DNA of 39,927 nt from Pseudomonadota bacterium (GTDB lineage Bacteria > Myxococcota > Myxococcia > Myxococcales > Myxococcaceae). Both the position numbers and the translations under genes were made by a program. A model generated the notes under the pieces. That model saw nothing but the letters and a program-made list of their open reading frames with translations, ran no database searches and was not told the DNA's origin. The first letter of the stretch is position 1. The number at the start of each line of letters is the position of its first letter. Shown piece after piece: positions 15,517-25,000 of the stretch. Location: NCBI GenBank assembly GCA_023426545.1, contig JAFAAN010000003.1, positions 1-39,927 of the forward strand, read 5' to 3'.

Positions 15517-16758
15517 TCAGCGCAGTTGCAGGAACGAGAACGCGAGCCCTTGGTGGCTGAAGACCACGCGGCCACTCTCATCCGTCAGCTCGCGGAAGTT
15601 CGTCTGCGACGAGCTGTTGGTGAAATCCGTGAAGAGCACCCGGTCATCCTCGCCGTGGTGGATGAAGGCGCTGCCCGTGCTGGCCGGGAGCGTCCCGACG
15701 TGTGCCGCCGTGTACGCGCTCAGGTCGAGCTTCCACCACGTCCAGGCCTGCGCGCTGGCCACCATGCGGGGGTGTACGTCGGGCGTGACGGTGTAGACGT
15801 TCTCGTCCAGCACACGGAGGTACGCCGCGCCATCCGGGCCGGGAAGGAGGGAGCCGGCGGCCGCGCCACCCGTCAGGGAGCTCAGCTCGATGAAGAAGTT
15901 CGCGTCGAACTCCTTCGTCGACGGGTCGAACTTCAATAGACAGGGCACCGGCGTGCTGCCGCCCGCCACGCGGTACACGGCAGCGCCGTAGGCCTCGGTG
16001 GCCACGTACACCATGCCGTCTGGCCCCAGCACGCCGTCGCGCACATAGCCGCAGCGGTCGTTGCTGGCCAGCGTCACCGAATCCGTGGTCGTGTCGACCA
16101 CGACCATGCCGGCCCGCGAGGTGATGCCCACGCCCGTGCTGGGACGCCAGGCCGCCGCCACCATCAGCAGGTTGCCCGACTGCACCGGGTGCGTGGTGAA
16201 GGACGTCACCGCGCCGGTGACGGCGAGCCCCGGAATCGGGATGGCGCGGGTGAGGCTCATGTCCGACGGGTTCCAGACGATGACCTGCGAGGTGCGGCCG
16301 TCGAAGTAGTAGGCCTTCGTCGGCGAGACGTAGTGGAAGTTGTGCTGGTACTCGCCAATGGAGGCGACCCCGACGCCCTCGAAGCTGACCGTCTGCCCGC
16401 GAACCAGCCGCTGGCCGTCCACCAGGTCGTACCGGGTGACGGTCGCGCCTTCGTTGCTGCTGATGTACAGCGCGCCGGACTTCGCGATGCCGGAGCCGAG
16501 CGCGCGCCCCGACACCTCGACCGCGTTGTCGAGCGACAGCGGCTGCGTGTGGTCCAACGTGTCGGTGAGGACGATGTAGCTCTGCGAGCCCTCCGACGAG
16601 CTGACCTGGGTGACGACCGCGTACAGCGGCGTATCGAGCGTTCCACTGTCCGGCGTGTCAGGCGTGGGGGCCGGGTCGTCACTGCACGCCTGCGTCAGAC
16701 AGAGGGTGAGCGCCGCGACGAACAGTCGCGAGGCGCGGAGGAGGGACGTGGATTTCAT
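15517..16758 (-). CDS. Lipoprotein, probable beta-propeller, DUF4374/XusB-like
   Basis: The product has 413 residues. The N-terminus MKSTSLLRASRLFVAALTLC runs into the lipobox LTQAC (lipidated Cys25), followed by an acidic, Pro-rich linker. The remainder is rich in repeated short strands (YAVVTQVSSSEGSQSYIVLT, GALYISSNEG, AYYFDGRTSQVIVWNP, GAAYLRVLDENVYTV), as in a beta-propeller. The opening of the mature domain (YxVxT...SYIVLTDTLD) resembles the DUF4374 lipoproteins that accompany TonB receptors in Bacteroides, including the siderophore binder XusB. This comparison is from memory. It lies 45 bases after mxcH and 40 bases before mxcK in one operon. It may therefore capture ferric myxochelin at the cell surface and hand it to MxcH. 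Confidence 0.75.
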   Translation of the reverse strand: MKSTSLLRASRLFVAALTLCLTQACSDDPAPTPDTPDSGTLDTPLYAVVTQVSSSEGSQSYIVLTDTLDHTQPLSLDNAVEVSGRALGSGIAKSGALYISSNEGATVTRYDLVDGQRLVRGQTVSFEGVGVASIGEYQHNFHYVSPTKAYYFDGRTSQVIVWNPSDMSLTRAIPIPGLAVTGAVTSFTTHPVQSGNLLMVAAAWRPSTGVGITSRAGMVVVDTTTDSVTLASNDRCGYVRDGVLGPDGMVYVATEAYGAAVYRVAGGSTPVPCLLKFDPSTKEFDANFFIELSSLTGGAAAGSLLPGPDGAAYLRVLDENVYTVTPDVHPRMVASAQAWTWWKLDLSAYTAAHVGTLPASTGSAFIHHGEDDRVLFTDFTNSSSQTNFRELTDESGRVVFSHQGLAFSFLQLR

Positions 16759-16803
16759 ACGGCATTCCTTTCGAGGTGGGGTTCAGGGAAGGGGGAGTCG
16801 CGG

Positions 16804-19092
16804 TCAGAACTCGGCGATCCACTTGCCGGAGACCATGCGGCCGGGGCGCTGCACGCCGTAGAAGTCGAACGCCCTGGCGTTGGTCAGGTTCTGCACGTCG
16901 AGCGTCCAGCTCAGCGTCGTGGTGCCGCTCCTCAGGACGTAGGTGAGGGCCACCGCGTGCAGCAGCTGCGCGTCGATGACGTCCTTCGTGTCTGTCTGGC
17001 CCAGGTTCTCCCAGGCGCGGAAGAATGCGTGGACGTAGCGGGTGTTCCAGGCCAGCGACAGCTCGTCACTCGGCGTCACCACGCCGCCGAGCTGGAAGCG
17101 GGCGCTGGTGTTGGCCAGCAGGTGCGGTTGATTGGGGATGCGCTGGCCAGAGAACCCGCCGAACGGTCCCGACTCGGAGCGGTTCCGGAAGTCCTGCCAG
17201 GTGACGTTGCCGTCGAGCGCGAAGTACTGCTTCGGTGACGTCCAGCCCGCGGAGCCCATGACGCCCAGCACACGCGCGGAGAGGACGTTCTGATAGGTGA
17301 AGTAGCCCAGCGAGCCCAGGCGCACGATGAGCTGATCCGCGATGCGGCCGAAGCCCATGAGGCCTCCGCGGAACGCGCCCTTCGTCTCCGTCGGCACCTC
17401 CAGCGACAGGCCCAGGTTGACGTTGTGACTCGTCTCGGGGACAAGGTCGAGGTTGTCACCCACCAGGATGCCATCGCCGAAGATTTCATCCGGGCGCGGA
17501 AGGCGGGTGGCCCATTCGTAGGACGCCTTGCCGGTGAGCTGGGGCGTGAAGCGGAAGCGCAGGCTGTCGCCGATGCCGGAGGTCTGCTTGTTCCGGCGGA
17601 CGGGCACGAACTCGTTGGTAGGCAGCAGCCGGTCCACGCGCAGGAGCTGGATGTACTCCTTCACGAACGCGATGTTCTCCAGCCGTCCGTCGAGGGCGTC
17701 GTACTGGTACTCCAGGCCCGCGACCAGCGTGCCGATGTCCCGCTTGCCGGAGAGCGGGTCCAGCTCGCCGCGCTCTCGAAGCGCCCGGTCCGCACCGCCG
17801 CGCGATACCCACGTCGGCGCGAGCGCGAAGCGGAGGTCGTGGTGCTCGGCGGGGCTCCAGCCCAGGTTGACGCGGGCGAAGGCCGTGTGCTGGTCGACGT
17901 GCCGGTCGATGGCGCGCGACTCCATCTCTCCCGGCTGGGGCAGCTCGCGAACGCAGCGGCCATACCAGTCATATGCGCATGTCCCCAGGTCTTCGAGCGC
18001 GGCGCGGCGGAAGACGTAGCCACCCACCGCGTCCGCGACGAGCCCTGAGCCCCACACGTGCTCGAAGCGCAGCGTGCTGCCGACGGAGGCGCTGCCGGAG
18101 TCCACCTCGCCGTAGCGGACCTTCATGGTCGTGTCGTGCTGAATCTCCTTCGCCGCCGTGCTCGCGAAGGCCCGCAGCAGCAGGCGCCGCGCCCAGGGTT
18201 GGTTGACGAAGCCCGCCTCCACGCCGCCTCCTGCTGCCCGGTAGGCGTCGTGGAAGCGGGGGAGCCGCGCATCGGTGAGGCGGCCCGACGTGTCGGTGAC
18301 CTGCACGTCGACGAGGTAGTTGTTCGGCGTGTCGTCGAAGAAGCCGTTGGCGCGCACGAAGAGCCCGCGCGGCTCGTCCAGGTGCCGGCTGCTCAAGGTG
18401 AGCCGGTGGGTGCTGAAGGAGCCGTATTCGTAGGACACCGAGGCTCGGGTCCCCTCCACGTCGTCCTCCGTGACGAGCTGGATGGCGCCGCCAAGCGCAT
18501 CCGAGCCAAAACGGGCCGGCACTACGCCCTGGTAGACCTCCATCCGCTGCACGAGGTTGACCGGGACGTTGGCGAACTCCGGCCCGAACCCCGCCAGCTC
18601 CAGCGGCACGCCGTCGACGAAGAAGCGCACCTGGTCATCCGAGAGGCCGGCGAGCGACAGCCGCGCGCTGCTCCCCAGGCCGCCCGCGCGCCGCACGCCG
18701 ATGCCCTGCGTGCGCGCCAGTGCCTGGCCCAGGTCCACCGCTTCGCGCTGAAGTTGCTGGGTCTCTACGACCTGCACCGCCTCGGCGGACTTGCGTCGGC
18801 GCTCCGCCGCGGACTCGGCCTCCGCGCGGACCTCCACCGCGTCGATGGCGTAGGAGGGGAGCAGGTTCTCCTCGGCCTCGGCGTCGCTTTCGACGTCTGT
18901 CTCGGAGACCGCGGGGGCGGATGACTCCGTCTCCACGCTGTCCGGGGAGGCCGGTTCGCTCTTGGTAGGCATTGGCGCCGAGGTTGGAGCTGGCTCCACG
19001 GCGGGGGGCTCCGCCGCGAGCGCAGGGCCCCAGGTGAGAAGACCTCCCAGCAGGGCTGAGACCGTCCAGCGCAGTGACTTCGGGTGGCGCAC
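16804..19092 (-). CDS. mxcH: TonB-dependent ferric-myxochelin receptor
   Basis: This is an outer-membrane receptor of about 762 residues. The GTG at 19092 gives a typical signal peptide (MRHPKSLRWTVSALLGG, then ALAA). The ATG at 19137 lies inside the Fur-like site and lacks a ribosome binding site, so it is less likely. After an acidic, Pro-rich linker comes the plug domain (QGIGVRRAGGLGSSARLSL, FFVDGVPLELAGFGPEFANV, VVPARFGSDALGGAIQLVTE) and then a beta-barrel ending in a C-terminal Phe (GKWIAEF). It takes up ferric siderophore with TonB energy. It heads a four-gene unit with the lipoprotein, mxcK and mxcL. No STN signalling domain is present, so control is probably by Fur alone. Confidence 0.92.
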   Translation of the reverse strand: MRHPKSLRWTVSALLGGLLTWGPALAAEPPAVEPAPTSAPMPTKSEPASPDSVETESSAPAVSETDVESDAEAEENLLPSYAIDAVEVRAEAESAAERRRKSAEAVQVVETQQLQREAVDLGQALARTQGIGVRRAGGLGSSARLSLAGLSDDQVRFFVDGVPLELAGFGPEFANVPVNLVQRMEVYQGVVPARFGSDALGGAIQLVTEDDVEGTRASVSYEYGSFSTHRLTLSSRHLDEPRGLFVRANGFFDDTPNNYLVDVQVTDTSGRLTDARLPRFHDAYRAAGGGVEAGFVNQPWARRLLLRAFASTAAKEIQHDTTMKVRYGEVDSGSASVGSTLRFEHVWGSGLVADAVGGYVFRRAALEDLGTCAYDWYGRCVRELPQPGEMESRAIDRHVDQHTAFARVNLGWSPAEHHDLRFALAPTWVSRGGADRALRERGELDPLSGKRDIGTLVAGLEYQYDALDGRLENIAFVKEYIQLLRVDRLLPTNEFVPVRRNKQTSGIGDSLRFRFTPQLTGKASYEWATRLPRPDEIFGDGILVGDNLDLVPETSHNVNLGLSLEVPTETKGAFRGGLMGFGRIADQLIVRLGSLGYFTYQNVLSARVLGVMGSAGWTSPKQYFALDGNVTWQDFRNRSESGPFGGFSGQRIPNQPHLLANTSARFQLGGVVTPSDELSLAWNTRYVHAFFRAWENLGQTDTKDVIDAQLLHAVALTYVLRSGTTTLSWTLDVQNLTNARAFDFYGVQRPGRMVSGKWIAEF

Positions 19093-19122
19093 CGTCGTCC
19101 CGCAGGCACGAGAAGTGATTGT

Positions 19123-19141
19123 GATAATGGTTCTCATTTGC
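19123..19141 (-). promoter_or_regulatory. Fur-box-like operator of mxcH
   Basis: On the minus strand GCAAATGAGAACCATTATC matches the Fur consensus at 15 of 19 bases. It lies 30 bases before the preferred mxcH start and overlaps the alternative ATG at 19137, which argues for the downstream start. Confidence 0.78.
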
Positions 19142-19196
19142 AGGACATGGGCGTGTAAACGTTGACACCGTGGGCTGTCAAGGAATGGCTGGGAAT

Positions 19197-20549
19197 TCAC
19201 GCGGCCTGGGCTTCGCGGCCACGAATGGATGACATTGATTCCGCCACCAGGAATGCCAGTTGAAGCGCCTGGTCCGCGTTGAGGCGTGGGTCGCAGTGTG
19301 TGTGATAGCGGCTGGCGAGATCGTCCTCGGTCACCTGCTGCGGGCCGCCGAGGCACTCGGTGACGTTCTGGCCGGTCATCTCCAGGTGCAGGCCCCCGGG
19401 GTGGACGCCCTCGGCGGCGGCGGTCTCCATGAACGCGCACACCTCCAGGAGGATGCGTTCGAACGAGCGCGTCTTGTAGCCGTTGCGGGCCTTCTGGGTG
19501 TTGCCGTGCATGGGGTCGATGGCCCAGACCACGGGGCGTCCGTCCCGCCGGGTGGCGGTCATCAGCCGGGGCAGGTGGTCCTCGATGTGGTCCGCGCCGA
19601 AGCGGCCAATGAGGGTGAGGCGGCCTGGGATGCCCCGAGGGTTGAGCACGTCCATCAGGCGGAGCAGCTCGTCGGGTTCCATCGTCGGACCGCACTTCAG
19701 GCCGATGGGGTTCTGGATGCCGCGCATGAACTCCACGTGGCCGCCGTCCAGCTGCCGCGTGCGTTCGCCAATCCAGAGCATGTGCGCGGACGTGTCGTAC
19801 CAACCGCTGCCGTCAGGCTCGGCGCGCGTCAGGGCCTGCTCGACGTTGAGGAGCAGGGCTTCGTGGCTGGTGAAGAAGTCCATGGCGCTCAGGCCATGGC
19901 GAGGCTCGGGGTTGACGCCCAGCGCGCGCATGAAGGAGAGGGATTCGAGAATCCGTTCCGAGAGCAGGTGGTTGATGCCTCCCCGTGGCCAACGCTGGGG
20001 CTCGATGAGCTCGTCGTAGCCCCGCTGCGCAAAGGCCCGCAGCAGGTTTAGCGTCGCGGAGGACTGGTGATAGGCCTTGAGCAGACGCCGCGGGTCGGGG
20101 GTTCGCGCGTGGGTGTCGAACTCCATGCCGTTGATGATGTCGCCGCGGTAGCTGGGCAGGGTGACACCGGCCACCGTCTCCGTGGGGCTCGAGCGCGGCT
20201 TGGCGAACTGGCCAGCGATCCGGCCCACCTTCACCACCGGGCGCCCACCCGCGAAGGTCAGCACCATGGCCATCTGGAGCAGCAGCCGGTAGGTGTCACG
20301 GATGTTGTCGGCCGTGAACTCCTTGAAGCTCTCCGCGCAGTCGCCACCCTGCAACAGGATGGCCTTGCCCTCGGCGACGAGGCCGAGCCGGGCGGTGAGC
20401 CGGCGCGTCTCGTCCGCGAATACGAGCGGGGGAAGCCGGGCCAGCTCCTCCTCGGTCCGCGCGAGCGCCTGCGCGTCCGGGTAGTCCTCCGGCATGTAGC
20501 TGACGGGCTTGTGCCGCCAGGAGTCTGGCGTCCAGGTTCGGTTCGTCAC
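19197..20549 (-). CDS. aroAA5: Class II DAHP synthase of the siderophore cluster
   Basis: The product has 450 residues from a GTG at 20549. It is a plant-type 3-deoxy-D-arabino-heptulosonate-7-phosphate synthase, joining phosphoenolpyruvate and erythrose 4-phosphate in the first shikimate step. Family blocks: LLQGGDCAESFKEF, GRIAGQFAKPRSSPTE, YRGDIINGMEFD, GLKCGPTMEPDEL, VVWAIDPMHGNTQKA and YHTHCDPRLNADQALQLAF. The length is normal for the class. It follows mxcG by 43 bases on the same strand, so it is probably cotranscribed and boosts chorismate supply for DHB. Stigmatella has an equivalent gene (aroA-A5) in its myxochelin locus as I recall. Confidence 0.95.
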   Translation of the reverse strand: MTNRTWTPDSWRHKPVSYMPEDYPDAQALARTEEELARLPPLVFADETRRLTARLGLVAEGKAILLQGGDCAESFKEFTADNIRDTYRLLLQMAMVLTFAGGRPVVKVGRIAGQFAKPRSSPTETVAGVTLPSYRGDIINGMEFDTHARTPDPRRLLKAYHQSSATLNLLRAFAQRGYDELIEPQRWPRGGINHLLSERILESLSFMRALGVNPEPRHGLSAMDFFTSHEALLLNVEQALTRAEPDGSGWYDTSAHMLWIGERTRQLDGGHVEFMRGIQNPIGLKCGPTMEPDELLRLMDVLNPRGIPGRLTLIGRFGADHIEDHLPRLMTATRRDGRPVVWAIDPMHGNTQKARNGYKTRSFERILLEVCAFMETAAAEGVHPGGLHLEMTGQNVTECLGGPQQVTEDDLASRYHTHCDPRLNADQALQLAFLVAESMSSIRGREAQAA

Positions 20550-20592
20550 GGGAGTGCCGTCTCAGTGTGAGGTCGGGGAGCGTGCGCGGGCG

Positions 20593-23500
20593 TCATGTCG
20601 AGGCTCGTGGAGGCGGTGGCAACAGGCCCCGCGCGATGCAGCAGTCGAGGTAGCGGAACAGGAGTGAGCGGTCCGCGGGGGGGCAGGTGATGCCCGTGCC
20701 ATCGAGCGCCTCCTGGACCCGTTCGCTGCGGATGGGGCCCAGCCCGAACACGGGGCCGTCCGAACCCGAGCGCAGGTCGAAGAAGGCGAGCGTGGATTGG
20801 TTCTCCCCGGTTGCGGCGTGCCGCGCCATGCGGTCGCGCCAGTCACCCAGGGAGCACAGCTCCACGGGGTAGCCGAAGTCGCGGACCCAGCCGAACAGCT
20901 CCCCGAGCCGGACCTCGGGCGTGGGACAGAGGTTGAACACCGTGGGGGGCCGCGCGTCCCGCGCCATGCGAACAATCGCGCTGGCGACGTAGTCCACCGG
21001 CGTCCACGCCTCCGTGACGTCCAGCAGCGGCAGCGCCCCCACGGGGATGCCCCCGAGCAGGATTCGCCAGACCAGGTCCTGCGGATTGACGATAGCGGTG
21101 TCGGGCGCGCCGACCACGCGGCCCAGCCGGTAGACGGACACCGGGAGGCCGCGCTCTCCGGCCTGTTCGACGAGCCGCTCCGCGATCCACTTGCTCTGCT
21201 GGTAGCCGTCGCGCAGGCCCGGGTGCGGGGGGACGAAGGACTCCGGGACGACCGGGCTCAGGCTCGATGGGGGCGCCACCGCGAGCGTGGACACGTAGTG
21301 GAAGGGCCTGGCGCGGATGGCGGCCAGCTTCAGCAGCTCGCGCGTCCCCCGGACGTTCACCGCCTGGAGGCTGCCGTACTCGCGCACGACGCTGACCACC
21401 GCGGCATTGTGGATGACCGCGTCACATTCCGAGGCCAGCCCGTGGAAGCGCGCAGCCCCCAGGCCCAGCCAGGGCTGCGTGAGGTCGGAGGGGAGCGCCA
21501 CCACGCGCCCGGACAGGTGCTCCGAGCCGAGGTGCTGGGACGCCAGCGCGGCCTGGAGCCGCTCCATCGCGTGGCCTTCATCGCGTGCGCGCACCAGACA
21601 GACCACCCGGGCATCCGTCTGCCTCAGGAGCTGATCGAGAAGATGGGCTCCGACGAAGCCCGTGGCTCCCGTGAGGACGACCTGCTGGAGCCGGGTGGAC
21701 TCCAGGGCCAGGCCGGTGCGCCAGGGAACGACGTCCTCGGGCAGCACTGTGTCCGCGAGCATGCTGCCGGTGAGCCCGCCCGTGTCGGGGGCCGCCTCGG
21801 AGTCCTGCTCCAGGGCCCGGGCCAGCCCGGCGGCCGTCGGGTAGCGGAACACCGTGGCGACGGGAATCTCCCGGCCCAACTCGACGCTGAGCCGGTTCGC
21901 GACCTGGATGCTCTGGAGGGACTGCCCGCCCAGGTCGAAGAAGTCCTCCTGGGCCGACGCCGCCGCCACGCCCAGGACTTCCTCCCAGATGGTCATCACC
22001 AGCCGCTCCAGCGCGGTGTTGGCCGCGGCGGTTGCGGCCGTGTCCTCGGTGGGCAGCAGGCGGCGCAGCTCGGCGCGGTCGAGCTTGCCGGTGCTCGTGC
22101 GGGGCAGGTGTTCGGAGAAGACGAAGGCGCCGGGAACCATGGGCGCGGGGAGCCCGCTCAGCAGGTGCTGCCGAAGCTCCACCGGGGTGGGGGCGGGCGG
22201 GTGCGGCACCACGTGTGCGCACAGCCTGCGTGAGCCGCTGGCCAGCACCTGCCCCACCACCGCCGCCTCGCGCACGCCCGGGTGCCGGAGCAGGGCCGTC
22301 TCTACCTCCAGCGGGTCAATCCGATGGCCGCTGAGCTTGAACTCATCGTCGACGCGGCCCACGAAGACCAACTGGCCGTCCTCGCGCAGCCGGGCGCGGT
22401 CGCCCGTGCGGTAGGCGCGAGGACTTCCGGGTAAGACGTCGAGCGTGATGAAGCGCTGGGCCGTGAGCGCATCGCGGCCCAGATAGCCTCGCGCCAGCGC
22501 GCCGCCGAGGAGGTGGAGCTCACCTTCCTCCCCGGCGGAGACGATGTGTCCCCGCGCGTCGAGCAACACCGCGCGAACACCGGGCAGGGGACGGCCGATG
22601 GGGACCTCGTCACCGATAGGCTCGGCATCCTGGCTGCCGCTGAGCGTGGCGAGGGTGGCCACTACCGTGGCCTCGGTGGGGCCGTAGGTGTTGAGCAACC
22701 GGACGTGACGGCCCGCGGAGCCACGCCAGCGGGCGACGCGCTCGGGCAGCGCGGCCTCGCCACCGATGATGACGGTGTGAATCGACGAGGGCAGGCGCGC
22801 CGCGCCCGTGGACACGCTGTAGGCCAGCTCGTGCCAGAAGGCCGTGGGCAGGTCGAGCACGGTGATGCCGTGCCGGGCGCACGCTTCGAGCAACCGGGAT
22901 ACCGACTGGAGCATCGCGTCGGTGCGCAGCACCAGCGTGGCGCCAGCGCACAGGGTGACGAAGAGCTCCTCCACGCTTGCGTCGAAGTGCAGCGGCGCGA
23001 ACTGCAACACCCGGTCCTCGGGCGTCACCTCGTAGCGGAAGGTCGCGCCCGCGATGAAGTGGGCCAGGGCATCACGGCCAATCTGCACGCCGTTGGGCTG
23101 GCCCGTCGAGCCAGAGGTATAGATGACGTAGGCGAGGTGCTCTGCCTCGGGCCTCGTTGAAGGGGTGTGAGTGGCGCCCGGGTGCTTGTGCACCGCCAAC
23201 TGCCCCGGTGCGAGCGGTGCCGTGTCGGCGGTGAGGTCTTCGACGCTGCTCCGCACGGTCACCTGGGGCGCGGCGTCGTCCAGGATGGCCTTCGTGCGGG
23301 ACTCGGGGCCGAAGGGGTCCACCGGCAGGTAGCCCGCGCCGGCGAAGAGGACGCCGAGGGTGGCGACGACAGCGTCGATGCACCGGGGGAGCGCGACGGC
23401 CACCAGGGTGTCGGGCTGGACGCCTTCGGCGCGGAGCCGCGCCGCGAGCGCCTGGGCTGATTGGAGCAGCTCGCCGTAGGTGAGGCGGTGGTCGCCGTGC

Positions 23501-24939
23501 TCGATGGCGATGGCATCTGGCCGCGCGCATGCCTGCTCGGTGAGCAGCTCCAGCACCGGCCGTGCGGGGACGGGCAGCGGCCCCCCATCCACGATGGAAG
23601 GCCGTCCACTCCCGCTGGTGTCGGCGGGGGGCTGCCGGCCGGGCGCACATGTGCCAATGGCCTGCTCGGGGGCCGCGACCAGCGCTTCGAGGAGCTGAAG
23701 GAAGCCGCTCTGATGGACCTCCAGCGCCTCCTGCGCGTAGCACGCCGGGTTCGCGTCGAAATCCACTCGCAGCCCGCTGCCGTCCGAGCGGGCATACATG
23801 CCGATGGACAGATCCTCGACGGGGCCGGCGGAGATGTTGTGGGCGAAGGCCGGCATCCCCGCGAAGCGCAGGGCGTAGTCGAACGGCATGATGTTGACCA
23901 CGGGACCGAACAGCCGCCGCTGGCCGCCCACGCGCTTCAGGTCGCGCCGGAGCTGCTCGTAGCGGTAGCGCAGGTGGGGCCTCATCGCGCGCAGCTCCGC
24001 CGCCACGCCGCGCGCCAGGGTGAGCAGCCCCGCGCCCGGGGGAACGGGGATGCGCAAGGGGACGATGTTCATCGCCATGCACGGCACGCGCAGCGCGGCC
24101 GAGCCCAGGCGGGACATCACCGGCAAGCCGAGGATGACCTCGGGCGCCGCCGTCTGGTGGTGCAGCCACGCCGCTGCCGCCGCGAGCACCAGGTCCGGCC
24201 AGCCGAGCCCCGCCTGCTTCGCCGTGGCCTGCATCCGCTCCAGGTCCGCCGGGGCGAGGTGCCGCGTCCGGCGCACGAAGTGCGGAGACACGGGGGATGG
24301 CTCCGCGAGCGTCACCGGGCTGGGGCCGCTGGCGAAGCGCTCCATCCAGAAGGCCCGGTCGGCGGCATGCTGCTCGCTGTTCTGGTAGGCGGCGTCCTCG
24401 TCGAGCACCGCGCGCAAGGGGCCGAACCCACCCGTGGCGGGCTTTCCCGTCACCCGCGCGGTGTAGAGGTCCGCGACACGCCGGGCCACCAACGAGAAGC
24501 CGAAGCCATCCAGGGCGATGTGATGCGCTCGCTGAAACCAGAAGAAGCGGTCGGGCGCGGCCTTGAACAGGGCCTCCCCGAAGAGGGGCCCCCGTGCGAG
24601 GTCCACCGTGTGCGCCAGGTCTTCACGCATCCAGGCCTGGGCCGTTGCCCACGGGTCGGGCGTGGCGCTGACTTCCTCGACGTGCAGCCGCCAGGATGCG
24701 CGGGGCTGCACGTACTGCACGGGACCGGCGGCGCTGGAGAGGAAGCGCGCGTGCAGCGCCTCCGCCTCGTCGATGGCCTGCCGGAGGGCGGACTCGAAGT
24801 GCTCCACGTCGAGCGGGCCACGAATCTCGATGCACTCGCCCGCGTTGTAGACAGCGCTCGCGAGGTCGAGCTGCTGGCCGACCCAGATGCCGTGCTGGGC
24901 CGCGGACAGCGGCCAGCCTGTTTCGTGTGATTCGCCCAT
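20593..24939 (-). CDS. mxcG: Myxochelin nonribosomal peptide synthetase (C-A-PCP-R)
   Basis: The ATG at 24939 (1448 residues) is preferred because GGGAG lies nine bases upstream; the ATG at 24963 would add eight residues but has no such site. Domains: condensation (about 7-425; HHIALDG at 139-145), adenylation (about 465-955; YVIYTSGSTGQPNG, LNTYGPTEAT, TSTGKLDR), carrier (about 980-1050; LGGQSLQ with the phosphopantetheine Ser1007) and thioester reductase (from about 1085; VVLTGATGFVGAHLLDQL, later DGYQQSKW). A hand-aligned specificity code reads D-A-E-A-I-G-T-V-V-K, close to the lysine code of bacitracin synthetase. The enzyme acylates both amino groups of lysine with DHB from MxcF and releases the thioester reductively. 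Confidence 0.96.
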   Translation of the reverse strand: MGESHETGWPLSAAQHGIWVGQQLDLASAVYNAGECIEIRGPLDVEHFESALRQAIDEAEALHARFLSSAAGPVQYVQPRASWRLHVEEVSATPDPWATAQAWMREDLAHTVDLARGPLFGEALFKAAPDRFFWFQRAHHIALDGFGFSLVARRVADLYTARVTGKPATGGFGPLRAVLDEDAAYQNSEQHAADRAFWMERFASGPSPVTLAEPSPVSPHFVRRTRHLAPADLERMQATAKQAGLGWPDLVLAAAAAWLHHQTAAPEVILGLPVMSRLGSAALRVPCMAMNIVPLRIPVPPGAGLLTLARGVAAELRAMRPHLRYRYEQLRRDLKRVGGQRRLFGPVVNIMPFDYALRFAGMPAFAHNISAGPVEDLSIGMYARSDGSGLRVDFDANPACYAQEALEVHQSGFLQLLEALVAAPEQAIGTCAPGRQPPADTSGSGRPSIVDGGPLPVPARPVLELLTEQACARPDAIAIEHGDHRLTYGELLQSAQALAARLRAEGVQPDTLVAVALPRCIDAVVATLGVLFAGAGYLPVDPFGPESRTKAILDDAAPQVTVRSSVEDLTADTAPLAPGQLAVHKHPGATHTPSTRPEAEHLAYVIYTSGSTGQPNGVQIGRDALAHFIAGATFRYEVTPEDRVLQFAPLHFDASVEELFVTLCAGATLVLRTDAMLQSVSRLLEACARHGITVLDLPTAFWHELAYSVSTGAARLPSSIHTVIIGGEAALPERVARWRGSAGRHVRLLNTYGPTEATVVATLATLSGSQDAEPIGDEVPIGRPLPGVRAVLLDARGHIVSAGEEGELHLLGGALARGYLGRDALTAQRFITLDVLPGSPRAYRTGDRARLREDGQLVFVGRVDDEFKLSGHRIDPLEVETALLRHPGVREAAVVGQVLASGSRRLCAHVVPHPPAPTPVELRQHLLSGLPAPMVPGAFVFSEHLPRTSTGKLDRAELRRLLPTEDTAATAAANTALERLVMTIWEEVLGVAAASAQEDFFDLGGQSLQSIQVANRLSVELGREIPVATVFRYPTAAGLARALEQDSEAAPDTGGLTGSMLADTVLPEDVVPWRTGLALESTRLQQVVLTGATGFVGAHLLDQLLRQTDARVVCLVRARDEGHAMERLQAALASQHLGSEHLSGRVVALPSDLTQPWLGLGAARFHGLASECDAVIHNAAVVSVVREYGSLQAVNVRGTRELLKLAAIRARPFHYVSTLAVAPPSSLSPVVPESFVPPHPGLRDGYQQSKWIAERLVEQAGERGLPVSVYRLGRVVGAPDTAIVNPQDLVWRILLGGIPVGALPLLDVTEAWTPVDYVASAIVRMARDARPPTVFNLCPTPEVRLGELFGWVRDFGYPVELCSLGDWRDRMARHAATGENQSTLAFFDLRSGSDGPVFGLGPIRSERVQEALDGTGITCPPADRSLLFRYLDCCIARGLLPPPPRAST

Positions 24940-25000
24940 CGACAGGGACTCCCGTGTGTTCATGCGTCAGGGGCGCGAGCGGTGCCCGCGCTCCGCGGAC

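Noticed and set aside
19093..19803. N-terminal extension of the mxcH frame by up to 237 codons
   Set aside because: It runs through the Fur-like site and antisense through the DAHP synthase gene. A signal peptide starts at 19092.
20797..22233. A 478-codon plus-strand frame inside mxcG
   Set aside because: It is antisense to the carrier and reductase domains, whose motifs are clear on the minus strand.
23461..24930. A 489-codon plus-strand frame inside mxcG
   Set aside because: It is antisense to the condensation and adenylation domains, with no motifs and Gly/Arg-rich shadow composition.
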